Origin: an uncultured Oxalobacteraceae bacterium
GTDB taxonomy: Bacteria > Pseudomonadota > Gammaproteobacteria > Burkholderiales > Burkholderiaceae
Assembly: GCA_946480015.1 (NCBI GenBank)
Contig: CAMLIL010000005.1
Span: 38,187-102,186, forward strand
Reading direction: 5' to 3'
DNA: 64,000 nt
The position numbers and the translations under genes were made by a program. The first letter of the stretch is position 1. Every line of letters begins with the position of its first letter. The notes under the pieces were generated by a model. That model did not search any database. It saw only the letters and a list, made by a program, of their open reading frames with translations, and was not told the DNA's origin. Shown piece after piece: positions 26,876 through 35,110 of this stretch.

Positions 26876-26926
26876 GTGGCACCCATATTGATGAGATACT
26901 AACTGAACGTTTACCGAATTAAGTTC

Positions 26927-27328
26927 GTGTACCAGAGGCCGAATAGTTTGAAGAATCCGTCGTCCGTCATTCGAGTTCTATACGCAGTATGCATGACAGG
27001 CGCAGCCTGGAATCATGCGCGCATCTTGTTTGAACACGGCATCTGGTGGAACTATGGTGGCATCCATCCGTTCTACGCCACTTTTTGGACGTCGCTGACG
27101 TTCTTCGACTCGTTGGCGGTTCTCTTGCTACTAACACGACCACGAGCGGGCATCGTACTCACCACACTGATTATTGTCAGCGATGTTCTGATAAACGCCT
27201 CCGTTGGCGTGACCTATGGTTTTGATCTGGCTTCGTTCGGCGCCCAGCTCGTCTTTATGGCTTTCGTACTGGGAACGGTACGACGTGCTTGGCATGGCCA
27301 TGGACCCGTCACCACCTCCGCGGCTTAG
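26927..27328 (+). CDS. Small integral membrane protein, unknown function
   Basis: A 133-residue protein (from the GTG at 26927; a TTG at 26948 preceded by AGAGG is an alternative) with four probable transmembrane helices, for example SSVIRVLYAVCMTGAAWNHA, ATFWTSLTFFDSLAVLLLL, AGIVLTTLIIVSDVLINASV and FGAQLVFMAFVLGTV. I do not recognise a family. Its neighbours (IS relics on one side, an SDR on the other) give no clue to function. Confidence 0.6.
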   Translation: MYQRPNSLKNPSSVIRVLYAVCMTGAAWNHARILFEHGIWWNYGGIHPFYATFWTSLTFFDSLAVLLLLTRPRAGIVLTTLIIVSDVLINASVGVTYGFDLASFGAQLVFMAFVLGTVRRAWHGHGPVTTSAA

Positions 27329-27412
27329 CGTTCACGTTACTCACGGATTACGAACATACCTAAGGTCATCGAAGTAGAAGGTCGCTGACGACCTCGGCCA
27401 CGACGAGGCCAC

Positions 27413-28366
27413 CTATTTCGCTTGCACCAGCGACTCGCTAACACTCCACAGACGCTCGGCCACGGTGTCGTCGTGCGCCACCGGGTTGGGCGAGCGCAGC
27501 GGCCAGCCGCCCCGACGCGAGGCTTTATCCTTGTAGCGGGCGATCTGGCTGTAGTAGGCACCCGATTGCTTTTCCACTTCCGGCGCCAGCAGCGCATGCA
27601 AGGTAGTTTGCGTGCCCTCCCACGGCTCGATCATGCCGGCCAATCGCAGCAGCGGTATCAACAGCAGGCGCTGCAGCCACTTCGGCAGCGGGGTCGAAAT
27701 CAGGTTGGTGCGTACAAAGCCGGGGTTGACACTGGCGCTGGTGACGCCGGTTCCCGCCAGACGGCGACCGAGCTCGCGCGCGTGCAGCAGATTGGCCAGC
27801 TTCGATTGCGCATACGCTTCCCAAGAGTCGAACGGGCGCCGCTGGTAGTTCAGATCGTCGAAGTGGATCTCTCCCTTCCGGCCCATCGAAAACTCATGGA
27901 AGTAGCTCGACAGGTTGACCACCCGCGATGGCGCCCCGGCTTTCAACCCGTCCGTCAGCAGATTGGTGAGCAGGAAATGCCCCAGGTGGTTGACGCCGAA
28001 CTGCGTTTCGAAGCCGTCCGTGGTGTGGCCGAACGGAGTATTCATGACACCGGCATTGTTGACCAGCCCCTGCAGTTTCGGATAGTGCCGGTTGACTTCA
28101 GCGGCAAATGAGCGGACCGACGCCAGGTCGCCCAGCTCCAGCTGGAACACTACCAGCTTGGCCGCAGGCACCTCACGGCGGATTTCGGCGCCAACGCGTT
28201 CGCCTTCCTTGACGCGGCGTACACCCATGACGACCGTGGCGCCCTGCTTGGCCAGTTGCTGCGTGGTGACCAGGCCGATGCCGGAATTGGCCCCGGTGAC
28301 AACGTAGGTCTTGCCGGCCAAATCCTTGGCGAGCAGTTCCGAACGAACCATGAGTGGGCTAGACAT
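27413..28366 (-). CDS. Short-chain dehydrogenase/reductase
   Basis: A 317-residue NAD(P)-dependent oxidoreductase of the retinol-dehydrogenase/WWOX-like SDR group. The cofactor motif TGANSGIG lies near residue 25, NNAG near 104, the catalytic Ser in VVNLSSYFHEF near 155, and YAQSK with the catalytic Tyr and Lys near 187. GGAG six bases upstream supports the ATG at 28366 rather than the in-frame TTG at 28378. It is divergent from a TetR regulator with a clear operator in between, so it is probably repressed by that protein. Substrate unknown. Confidence 0.88.
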   Translation of the reverse strand: MSSPLMVRSELLAKDLAGKTYVVTGANSGIGLVTTQQLAKQGATVVMGVRRVKEGERVGAEIRREVPAAKLVVFQLELGDLASVRSFAAEVNRHYPKLQGLVNNAGVMNTPFGHTTDGFETQFGVNHLGHFLLTNLLTDGLKAGAPSRVVNLSSYFHEFSMGRKGEIHFDDLNYQRRPFDSWEAYAQSKLANLLHARELGRRLAGTGVTSASVNPGFVRTNLISTPLPKWLQRLLLIPLLRLAGMIEPWEGTQTTLHALLAPEVEKQSGAYYSQIARYKDKASRRGGWPLRSPNPVAHDDTVAERLWSVSESLVQAK

Positions 28367-28404
28367 ATTGCGCTCCAATGTAAGACGTCATAAATAAAGA
28401 ACCA

Positions 28405-28434
28405 GTGGTCTCCAATATATAAGACCACCGGTCT
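28405..28434. promoter_or_regulatory. Operator between the SDR and TetR genes
   Basis: GTGGTCT (28405-28411) and AGACCAC (28422-28428) form a perfect inverted repeat with a 10-bp AT-rich spacer. AGACC-ACC-GGTCT (28422-28434) forms a second overlapping palindrome. The site lies in the intergenic region of the divergent pair, as expected for a TetR dimer that controls both genes. Confidence 0.7.
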
Positions 28435-28500
28435 CTTGTCAATCGCTGTCGTAGCCGATACAGTTGCGGGACCTCCTGCCTTTCTTGTCTACTTATTTTT

Positions 28501-29160
28501 ATGTCAACACCAGAGCCATTCCAGCGCGCGCGCCGACCAGAACAAAAGGAAGAGCGCCGGCTGCATCTGCTGGCAACGGCCAAAGCGGCCCTGCACGGTG
28601 GCATGGAAGTGAGCGAGCTTGGCCTGAACGAGCTGGCGCGCCGGGCCCAGATGACCAAGTCAAATGTGTACCGGTACTTTGAAAATCGCGAGGCTTTACT
28701 GCTGGCCTTGCTGGAAGAGGAATCGGCGCTGTGGCGGCGCGAACTGGGCGCGCGGCTCGCCGCCACACCGCAGCCCACGGCGCAGCAGATTGCGCAGGCT
28801 TTCGCCGGCGCGAGCGCGGCCTATCCGCTGATGTGCCGCCTGTTCAGCATCTTGCCCTCAGTCATCGAGCACAACGTGTCGCGTGAACGGCTGACCGAAT
28901 TCAAGCTGCGCTCATTGGCGTTGATGGCGGATGTGGCGGAAGAACTGCAGCGCAGCGCGCCGGCGTTGCCGTTTGCTGCATATGTCACCTTCGTACGCCT
29001 GGCGATAGCGCTGCTGATCGGGCTGTGGCCGCTCAGCAACCCGGCCGAAGCCCTTGCCAGCGTGCTTGCGCTGCCGGAACTGCAAGCGCTGCGGTATGAC
29101 TTTGAGACCGATTTCGCGGCTGGCCTGCTGTCGCTGCTGCAAGGGCTTGAGCCGGCATGA
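28501..29160 (+). CDS. TetR-family transcriptional regulator
   Basis: A 219-residue regulator. The helix-turn-helix is at residues 35-65 (LGLNELARRAQMTKSNVYRY), followed by the typical FENREALLLALLEEE. The C-terminal ligand-binding domain is helical and not specific. It is divergent from the SDR gene and the operator at 28405-28434 lies between them. A GST gene follows 57 bp downstream and may be co-transcribed, which suggests a response to an electrophilic or aldehyde compound; that is inference. Confidence 0.88.
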   Translation: MSTPEPFQRARRPEQKEERRLHLLATAKAALHGGMEVSELGLNELARRAQMTKSNVYRYFENREALLLALLEEESALWRRELGARLAATPQPTAQQIAQAFAGASAAYPLMCRLFSILPSVIEHNVSRERLTEFKLRSLALMADVAEELQRSAPALPFAAYVTFVRLAIALLIGLWPLSNPAEALASVLALPELQALRYDFETDFAAGLLSLLQGLEPA

Positions 29161-29217
29161 GTTCGCCCGCTCCGCCGCCGAACCCCAATCAAGTGTAGTG
29201 AACAAGGCGCCACGCAA

Positions 29218-29841
29218 ATGCTGAAAATTCTGGGAAAAGCATCCTCCATCAACGTGCGCAAGGTGTTGTGGACTTGTGCCGAACTTGGCATTGAATTCGA
29301 GCGTGAGGACTGGGGCAGCGGCTTCCACTCGACTTCGCAAGAACGTTTCCTGGCGCTCAATCCGAACGCAATGGTTCCCGTCATCGTCGACGGCGACTTC
29401 GTGCTGTGGGAATCGAACGCAATCTGCCGCTACCTGTGCGCCAGGTATGGCCCGGGTACGCTGCTGCCCACTGAGCCGCAAGCGCGCGCCCGCGTAGAAC
29501 AATGGATGGATTGGCAGGCCACTGAGCTGAACAATTCCTGGCGCTATGCCTTCATGGCACTGGTGCGCGGTAGCCCGGCGCATCGCGACCCGGACCAGAT
29601 ACAGGCGAGCATCGCCAGCTGGAACCGGCACATCGGGATTCTCGAACGCCAGCTGGCGGCAACTGCATGCTTCGCCAGCGGCGAGGCGTTTTCGCTGGCT
29701 GACGTAGTGCTCGGCCTGTCCCTTAACCGCTGGTTGCTGACCCCGATGGAACGGCCGCATTATCCTGCGATCGCGGAATATTATGAGCGGCTGAGCGAAC
29801 GCGCGGGTTTCCGCGAGTTCGGCCGCAACGGGGAGCCTTGA
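29218..29841 (+). CDS. Glutathione S-transferase family protein
   Basis: A 207-residue GST. The N-terminal thioredoxin-fold domain (residues 1-75) contains KASSINVRKVLWTCAELG at the glutathione site, the cis-Pro in AMVPVIVDGD and WESNAICRYL, the classic E-S glutathione contact. The helical C-terminal domain includes FSLADVVLGL, the conserved N-capping motif. It lies just after the TetR gene. Substrate unknown. Confidence 0.9.
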   Translation: MLKILGKASSINVRKVLWTCAELGIEFEREDWGSGFHSTSQERFLALNPNAMVPVIVDGDFVLWESNAICRYLCARYGPGTLLPTEPQARARVEQWMDWQATELNNSWRYAFMALVRGSPAHRDPDQIQASIASWNRHIGILERQLAATACFASGEAFSLADVVLGLSLNRWLLTPMERPHYPAIAEYYERLSERAGFREFGRNGEP

Positions 29842-30122
29842 GCGCAGGGCCGCACCAGCGCTCACACGGCCAAACCTCAGTCGCCGGTGGCGCTCGCCAT
29901 CCCCGCCAAGCCGATTGCCGCACCGATTCTATTCGCTGCGCAAGCGGCCGACCTTGTATCCAACTATATAGACTTCATTTCCATGTGGTAAATGTTTGTA
30001 ATAATTGGTAACTTTGCCGAAATAAACAAATTGTATGTCACTACAATGTCGAAGGACCTTACGGTTCCTATCGCCATTCGTGGCAAATGACGGTATCGAC
30101 TCCTTTATAGAAAGAATATTTA

Positions 30123-30710
30123 ATGACAAGCATTTCCACGTCACTGGACGACACGCGCGCCGATCACATCAGTTCCAACTCAGCGGAAGAACATGTGATC
30201 CTGGTAGACACAGACAATAACGCGATCGGTTCCGCCCCGAAGCTGTGGGCGCACGAACAGGGACTATTGCACCGGGCTTTCTCCGTATTCGTTGTCAACG
30301 GTGACGGGGACATCTTGATGCAGCGCCGGGCCGCCGTGAAATACCATTCAGCTGGTCGCTGGTCGAATACGTGTTGCGGGCATCCACGTCCTGGTGAAAC
30401 AGTAGAAGTTGCGGCCCGCCGCCGTCTGGGTGAGGAAATGGGGATTGACTGTGACCTCAAGCCTTTCGGCGTCTTTCAATACGAGGCCGACGTGGGCCAT
30501 GGTTTGATTGAACGTGAAATCGATTTCATCTTCATCGGTGTCTGCGAAGACGTGCCAGTGCCGAATCCGGCAGAGGTGAGCGAATGGGAATATGTGTCGG
30601 CTGATTCGCTGGCCGCGCGCTTGCGTCAAAGCCCGGGCGACTTCTCTGCCTGGTTCCCGATGGCATTCACACATGCCCGTCCGCACCTCGTTCTCGACAG
30701 CGTGCTATGA
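30123..30710 (+). CDS. idi: Isopentenyl-diphosphate delta-isomerase, type I
   Basis: A 195-residue Nudix-fold enzyme that converts IPP to DMAPP. The catalytic Cys is in RWSNTCCGHPRPGE, and the metal-binding and Nudix residues lie in AARRRLGEEMGI and LIEREIDFIFIG. Its stop overlaps the next gene as ATGA. In this operon its likely job is to raise DMAPP for the isopentenyltransferase that follows, not general isoprenoid synthesis. A 281-bp AT-rich gap before it must contain the promoter, but no hexamer pair stands out. Confidence 0.93.
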   Translation: MTSISTSLDDTRADHISSNSAEEHVILVDTDNNAIGSAPKLWAHEQGLLHRAFSVFVVNGDGDILMQRRAAVKYHSAGRWSNTCCGHPRPGETVEVAARRRLGEEMGIDCDLKPFGVFQYEADVGHGLIEREIDFIFIGVCEDVPVPNPAEVSEWEYVSADSLAARLRQSPGDFSAWFPMAFTHARPHLVLDSVL

Positions 30711-31438
30711 CCCGGCTGCATTTTATCGTTGGTCCGACCACGACAGGAAAGACAAGCCGCTCTGTGTCGCTTGCCGAGCAGACAGGAGCTCCCGTCCTCG
30801 TACTTGATCGCATTCAATGCTTTCCCGAGCTGGCCGTGGGGAGCGGCCGCCCCTCCGCAGCCGAGCTCCGCTCGACCCGCAGAATCTACATCCGCGATTG
30901 CAAGGTTGTCGACAGCGAATTGCCCGCCGAGACAGCCAACGCCCTCCTTCGCGAGCACTTGGCTCGACTTGCTCGCAGAGAGCCGCTGATCATTCTCGAA
31001 GGCGGGTCCGTCTCGCTGCTTCAGGCCATCAAAGCAGATCCATACTGGAAAGCTTACCAGTATTCCTGGCAAAGATTACATCTGAAAGAAATTCCGACTT
31101 ACCTGTCGACGGCCCAATCCCGCATTCAAGAAATGTTGAAGCCATCCGATGGTACGCGGTCCATGTTGGATGAAATTGCTTGCCTATGGACAGATGCGCG
31201 ATCGCACGCGGTGCTTAACGGCATCGTTGGCTATAGGACAGTCATCGCCTACGCCGCGCGGTACGGCATTCCTGTCAGCGATTTGCCCCACGCCCTCTCG
31301 TGGGCAAACATCGAACACTTGGCGGAGGAAATCGCCCGCGAATATCTGGTTTATGCACGTTGGCAGGAAGGCGAACTTCCGCTCTCGTTCCGTGCGCCCG
31401 TCACCATGCCTGAAATGGGGACAAGCCATGCAGCCTAA
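30707..31438 (+). CDS. ipt: Adenylate isopentenyltransferase (cytokinin biosynthesis)
   Basis: A 243-residue enzyme of the Agrobacterium Ipt/Tzs type, which transfers the dimethylallyl group from DMAPP to N6 of AMP, the committed step of free cytokinin synthesis. The P-loop is GPTTTGKT at residues 9-16, followed by the conserved VLDRIQCFPEL. Length and the lack of the extended tRNA-binding region separate it from tRNA dimethylallyltransferase (MiaA), which is about 300 residues. It overlaps idi by 4 bases and the LOG gene by 11. Together the three genes form a compact cytokinin pathway. Confidence 0.92.
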   Translation: MTRLHFIVGPTTTGKTSRSVSLAEQTGAPVLVLDRIQCFPELAVGSGRPSAAELRSTRRIYIRDCKVVDSELPAETANALLREHLARLARREPLIILEGGSVSLLQAIKADPYWKAYQYSWQRLHLKEIPTYLSTAQSRIQEMLKPSDGTRSMLDEIACLWTDARSHAVLNGIVGYRTVIAYAARYGIPVSDLPHALSWANIEHLAEEIAREYLVYARWQEGELPLSFRAPVTMPEMGTSHAA

Positions 31439-32012
31439 GTTTCAGTCACTCTGCGTTTATTGCGGCTCGGCTATTGGCGCTTCCCCAGTTTATGCGAACG
31501 CGGCAAGATCGTTGGCCAGGGCCATGGTGGAAAGCAATACCACATTGGTCTACGGTGGCGGCAATATCGGATTAATGGGCGTCATCGCTGACGAAATAAT
31601 GCAGCTTGGGGGAGAAGTGACGGGCGTGATCCCACGTGCCTTGATGGACAAGGAAGTTGGCCATGTCGGGCTGACGCGTCTGCACATCGTGAAAGATATG
31701 CACGAACGCAAAGCCTTGATGGCAGCTCTCTCGGATGGATTTATCGCGATGCCGGGGGGAATAGGCACACTGGAGGAACTGTTCGAGATCCTCACTTGGT
31801 CACAACTCGGATTCCACGACAAGCCCATCGGGGTATTGAATGTCAACGGTTTTTATGATGGCCTGGTCGGCTTCCTGGAACATATTGTGAACGAGCGCTT
31901 CTTGAAAATGGAGGACGCATCCCGGCTCATGGATGAGCGCGATCCCGACATCTTGATTGAACGGCTCCGGGCCTTTAACTCGGGTTCTTGCGCAAATCGC
32001 GCTGTAGGATAA
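31428..32012 (+). CDS. log: LOG-family cytokinin riboside 5'-monophosphate phosphoribohydrolase
   Basis: A 194-residue LONELY GUY protein that releases the active cytokinin base from its nucleotide. The signature PGGIGTLEELFE is at about residues 108-119, and the nucleotide-binding YGGGNIGLMG is at about 43-52. The start at 31428 lies inside the end of ipt and is preceded by GGGGAC; longer frames upstream are read-through of a different frame. Placement directly after ipt supports cytokinin activation rather than the general nucleotide hydrolase role of some LOG homologues. No cytochrome P450 hydroxylase is present, so isopentenyladenine is the expected product. Confidence 0.92.
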   Translation: MQPKFQSLCVYCGSAIGASPVYANAARSLARAMVESNTTLVYGGGNIGLMGVIADEIMQLGGEVTGVIPRALMDKEVGHVGLTRLHIVKDMHERKALMAALSDGFIAMPGGIGTLEELFEILTWSQLGFHDKPIGVLNVNGFYDGLVGFLEHIVNERFLKMEDASRLMDERDPDILIERLRAFNSGSCANRAVG

Positions 32013-32094
32013 ACCACAGCGCAGCAACGCCGGCAGGCGGTCTTCGTCAATGGCTGGGAGCCTGGATTGGAAGATTGAACATGACCGCCTGCGA

Positions 32095-32973
32095 TCAGAG
32101 CGTACGGGGATAGGTGAACGCGACAAAATGCAGCGCGTTCAACGCGAAGTGCGTCAGGATCGCGGTTTCAATCCGTTGGCTGCGGAGGTAGGCGTATCCG
32201 TATCCAAGGCCGGCGAGCGCAGCAAGACCCATCAGTAAGGGGCCGCCTCCTGCGTGGGCAATCCCGAACAGGATCGCGGCCGTGACCATGGCAATGTAGG
32301 GGCCTGAGCGCCACCGTTTCATTCCGACCGTAAGCTGCTGCTGAATAAAACCGCGAAAGAATGCCTCCTCGGTCACACAGGTGAACAGCAGGTTGCATGC
32401 GAAAAATACGGGTGTGTAAGCAACAATCTTCGGATCAAAATGGACGTAACCCACGCCAAGCCCAATCAGGAGTACGACTGCTGGCGTCGCCAGCATCACC
32501 GGGTATGGGCGCAATGCCTCCCGCCACCCGGTTCGGGTTCGTGCCGGAACACAAAAAATACCAAGCAGAATTAGACCGGCCGCTGCCGTGTCGAAGTTGA
32601 GGCGTTGCGTAAACAGCGGCGCCCCTTCGCTGACCCGCATGTTCGACAGCAGCGCTGGATTAGCGAAGCCAGCAAATTTATGCATGGCCAGTGCCAGTGT
32701 CATCCATCCCGTCCCTACGAGCAGCGCGACTTTGATCAGGCCCGGTTTGCACGCTTTGGCAGTGCAGGCGAGCGCCGCGAACCCAGCCAGAACGAGGGCT
32801 CCGCCCCACGTCACCAGCCCCGTTGCCAGGCCACTCAGGCAGGCAGTGGCGAACACGGGCACCCAAAGAGGCAATGTCAGGCTTTTACCTATGCGCTTTG
32901 GTTTGAGCCAGGCGGCAATGATGGAAGCGGCCAGGAGGCCGTACGTGCTTGCAATCGCCAACGTTATATTCAT
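32095..32973 (-). CDS. CPBP-family intramembrane metalloprotease
   Basis: A 292-residue multi-pass membrane protein with about eight hydrophobic segments. The CPBP (CAAX protease and bacteriocin-processing) motifs are EEAFFRG near residue 203, the conserved His in FGIAHAGGG, and THFALNALHF near the C-terminus. Such proteases cleave within the membrane; substrates are rarely known. It ends close to log on the opposite strand and is divergent from the ArsR gene. Confidence 0.82.
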   Translation of the reverse strand: MNITLAIASTYGLLAASIIAAWLKPKRIGKSLTLPLWVPVFATACLSGLATGLVTWGGALVLAGFAALACTAKACKPGLIKVALLVGTGWMTLALAMHKFAGFANPALLSNMRVSEGAPLFTQRLNFDTAAAGLILLGIFCVPARTRTGWREALRPYPVMLATPAVVLLIGLGVGYVHFDPKIVAYTPVFFACNLLFTCVTEEAFFRGFIQQQLTVGMKRWRSGPYIAMVTAAILFGIAHAGGGPLLMGLAALAGLGYGYAYLRSQRIETAILTHFALNALHFVAFTYPRTL

Positions 32974-33060
32974 GGAGTCGTGCCCTTATTTTTAAATGTC
33001 CACGAAAGGGTCGGCGGACTCGGCATTTTACCGGTCGACCGAAGTCGTTCAAAATGCCGC

Positions 33061-33117
33061 TTGACCAACCCATAACTGGCTGGCTATACTTGAATCCATA
33101 ACCGAGTAGTTATGGAT
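33061..33117 (+). promoter_or_regulatory. Promoter and operator of the arsR operon
   Basis: TTGACC at 33061-33066 and TATACT at 33085-33090 are separated by 18 bp and give a plausible sigma-70 promoter. Immediately after, ATCCATAAC (33094-33102) and GTTATGGAT (33109-33117) form a perfect 9-bp inverted repeat with a 6-bp spacer across the expected start of transcription. A half-site, CCATAAC, occurs at 33070-33076. The site is ideal for repression by the ArsR-family product of the gene that starts at 33123. Confidence 0.75.
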
Positions 33118-33122
33118 CTCCA

Positions 33123-33446
33123 ATGACAAATGCGCACGACGTTCTCTTCAGAACACTGGCCGATCCGACCCGGCGGGCCCTTTTCGAAAAACTCTGCCGC
33201 GAAGGAGAGCAGACGGTCGGGGCGCTGACGGCGCAGGCCGGGATCTCCCAGCCGGCGGTATCGAAGCATCTGGGCGTGCTGAAGCAGGCTGGCCTCGTGA
33301 TTGACCGGCGCGACGGGCGCCAGACCCACTATTGCGCGCAACTCGGTGAGCTTGCCCCGTTGATCGACTGGACAAACCAAATGACCCGGTTCTGGGAGAG
33401 CCGGTTCGATGACCTCGAAGACCTCTTAAAAAGGATGGACCAATGA
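33123..33446 (+). CDS. ArsR-family transcriptional regulator
   Basis: A 107-residue winged-helix repressor: LADPTRRALFEKLCREGEQT followed by the recognition region ISQPAVSKHLGVLKQAGLV and the wing DGRQTHYCAQ. No metal-binding Cys cluster is visible, so it is the type commonly paired with SRPBCC genes, not a metal sensor. It is coupled to the next gene by an ATGA overlap and carries a perfect palindrome at its promoter, which suggests autoregulation. Confidence 0.92.
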   Translation: MTNAHDVLFRTLADPTRRALFEKLCREGEQTVGALTAQAGISQPAVSKHLGVLKQAGLVIDRRDGRQTHYCAQLGELAPLIDWTNQMTRFWESRFDDLEDLLKRMDQ

Positions 33447-33853
33447 ACGATACCTCGACGCAAACGCGCTCCGTCATCGTCGAACGCGAGATTGCTTACC
33501 CGGCCGAAAAGATCTGGCGTGCCCTCACGCAGCCGCACCTGATCGAGGCCTGGCTGATGAAGAACGATTTCGTGCCGGTTGCGGACCACCGCTTCAGCCT
33601 GCGCGCCGACTGGGGCGCCGTCGAGTGCCAGGTGCTCGAAGTGGAGCCGAACAAAACGCTGTCGTACACCTGGGCCGCCTACGGACTCGAAAGCGTCGTC
33701 ACCTGGACCCTCACCCCCAAGGGAACGGCAACCCATCTCAGGATGGAACAATCCGGATTCCAGCCTGGTCAGGAGCAGGCCTACAATGGCGCCAAGGCCG
33801 GGTGGAAGAACTTCCTCTCCGAGCTCGAGCAAGTGGTGGCCAAGCTCGACTAA
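33443..33853 (+). CDS. SRPBCC (AHSA1-like) domain protein
   Basis: A 136-residue START-like cavity protein. The N-terminal strand and helix read VEREIAYPAEKIWRALTQPH, and the C-terminal helix ends GAKAGWKNFLSELEQVVAKL, typical of the activator-of-Hsp90 type in SRPBCC. These proteins bind hydrophobic ligands; the ligand here is unknown. The overlap with the ArsR gene is a common pairing. Confidence 0.9.
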   Translation: MNDTSTQTRSVIVEREIAYPAEKIWRALTQPHLIEAWLMKNDFVPVADHRFSLRADWGAVECQVLEVEPNKTLSYTWAAYGLESVVTWTLTPKGTATHLRMEQSGFQPGQEQAYNGAKAGWKNFLSELEQVVAKLD

Positions 33854-33886
33854 CGCCGACTTCATCGACCAGAATCAGGAGGAGCA

Positions 33887-34315
33887 ATGAAACCATCCGC
33901 ATCGACCAGCGAACAGTCCGCATCCGAATTGATCGACCAACGCATCGCCGGCCTGGGCGACTGGCGCGGCCACACCCTGAGCAAAATGCGCCAGCTCATC
34001 AAGGAAGAAGACCCCGGCGTCGTGGAGGAATGGAAGTGGATGGGCACGCCGGTCTGGTCGCATGACGGCATCATCTGCACCGGCGAATCCTACCAGGACA
34101 AAGTCAAGCTGACCTTCGCCAAAGGCGCCGCGCTGGCCGATCCGGCCAAGCTGTTCAACGCCAGCCTGGACGGAAACGTCCGGCGCGCCATCGATATCCA
34201 CGAAGGCGATGACGTCGACGTTAACGCCTTCAAGGCGCTGGTGCGCGCCGCCATCGACCTCAACGCATCCAAGGCAAAGCCAAAGCGCGCCAAACAAGCG
34301 GCAGCGGCGCGTTAA
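33887..34315 (+). CDS. DUF1801 domain protein
   Basis: A 142-residue protein with the DUF1801 (YdhG-like) pattern: LGDWRGHTLSKMRQLIKEED, EEWKWMGTPVWSHDGIICTG and KVKLTFAKGAAL. The C-terminal tail is Lys/Ala-rich (KAKPKRAKQAAAAR) and may bind nucleic acid. AGGAGG precedes the ATG. It is probably the third gene of the ArsR operon. Function unknown. Confidence 0.85.
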   Translation: MKPSASTSEQSASELIDQRIAGLGDWRGHTLSKMRQLIKEEDPGVVEEWKWMGTPVWSHDGIICTGESYQDKVKLTFAKGAALADPAKLFNASLDGNVRRAIDIHEGDDVDVNAFKALVRAAIDLNASKAKPKRAKQAAAAR

Positions 34316-34454
34316 ACCGGCTAATGCCCGGCATGGCCCAACGGGCCGGTCGGCTGCGGTCCATTTGGAACCGCAGCCGAAGCACATCGCACTCATGCAA
34401 GCGGGCGCTCAGGCGTTGACCGCCCTTCCCCACCCTCCTTGCTGCGTGAGTACG

Positions 34455-34586
34455 ATGATTCCTTTCTTCCGCCCCGAATGCACCCCCGATCAACCCGTTC
34501 ATACCGATGCGTGGAGGCGGTTCGCGCGCGCCCTCGAAGACGATTTTTACTGGCACCGCCTGCGCCGGCTCACCAAAAAAGGCTGA
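34455..34586 (+). CDS. Possible 43-residue small protein
   Basis: A short frame encodes MIPFFRPECTPDQPVHTDAW followed by a basic, aromatic end (FYWHRLRRLTKKG). Composition looks protein-like and the frame fills a gap, but the ribosome binding site is weak and no family is recognised. Confidence 0.35.
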   Translation: MIPFFRPECTPDQPVHTDAWRRFARALEDDFYWHRLRRLTKKG

Positions 34587-34693
34587 GCGCCGCGCCATTT
34601 GCTATTCCAATAAATACTTATACAATGAACGCTTGCCTATCCTTCATTACGCCCCCCATCCCCATGAAGTCGATCTTGCCGCAGCAATCATCA

Positions 34694-35110
34694 ATGCCTG
34701 ACTTTGCGTTCGATGGCTCCGTGGCGCAGGTCACGCGCGTGCTGCGCGAGCTGATCGAACTGACCGGTGAAGCGGCTCAGGAAGTGCCGGTCCTGGAGCT
34801 GCAACTGGGCGACATCCTGACCCGCACCACCGTGCAGGCATCGGACGGCCACTATCTGGTCATTACCGCCCTGCTGCCCCGGCGCCGTGGCGCCGGCTTT
34901 GCAGCCCAGGCCAGCGAAGCGCTGGCGCAGCAGGCCGCGCAGGGGATCGAGTATCTGTGGCATGCCGACGAAGGCCGCCATATCGGCGTGCGCCGGGTGC
35001 CGATCGCCGAGTTGACCGATGAACGCAGCCTGATGGACGCCATCCTCGCCACCTCGGACCAGGCCGCGGCGTGGTTTGCGTCGAAACGCATCAGCAGGCC
35101 CGCGGCCTAA
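34694..35110 (+). CDS. Hypothetical protein, possibly chaperone-like
   Basis: A 138-residue acidic protein read from the ATG at 34694 (in-frame ATGs at 34664 and 34625 are alternatives; none has a good ribosome binding site). The sequence has an N-terminal helix (VAQVTRVLRELIELTGEA), central strands (VLELQLGDILTRTTV and HYLVITALLPRR) and C-terminal helices. Small size and this alternation recall CesT-type secretion chaperones, but the resemblance is weak. Its stop overlaps the stop of the convergent sigma factor gene. Confidence 0.55.
   Translation: MPDFAFDGSVAQVTRVLRELIELTGEAAQEVPVLELQLGDILTRTTVQASDGHYLVITALLPRRRGAGFAAQASEALAQQAAQGIEYLWHADEGRHIGVRRVPIAELTDERSLMDAILATSDQAAAWFASKRISRPAA

Noticed and set aside
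31149..31427. N-terminal extension of the LOG protein back to 31,149
   Set aside because: This stretch is an out-of-frame reading of ipt; the conserved LOG domain starts at the ATG at 31,428.
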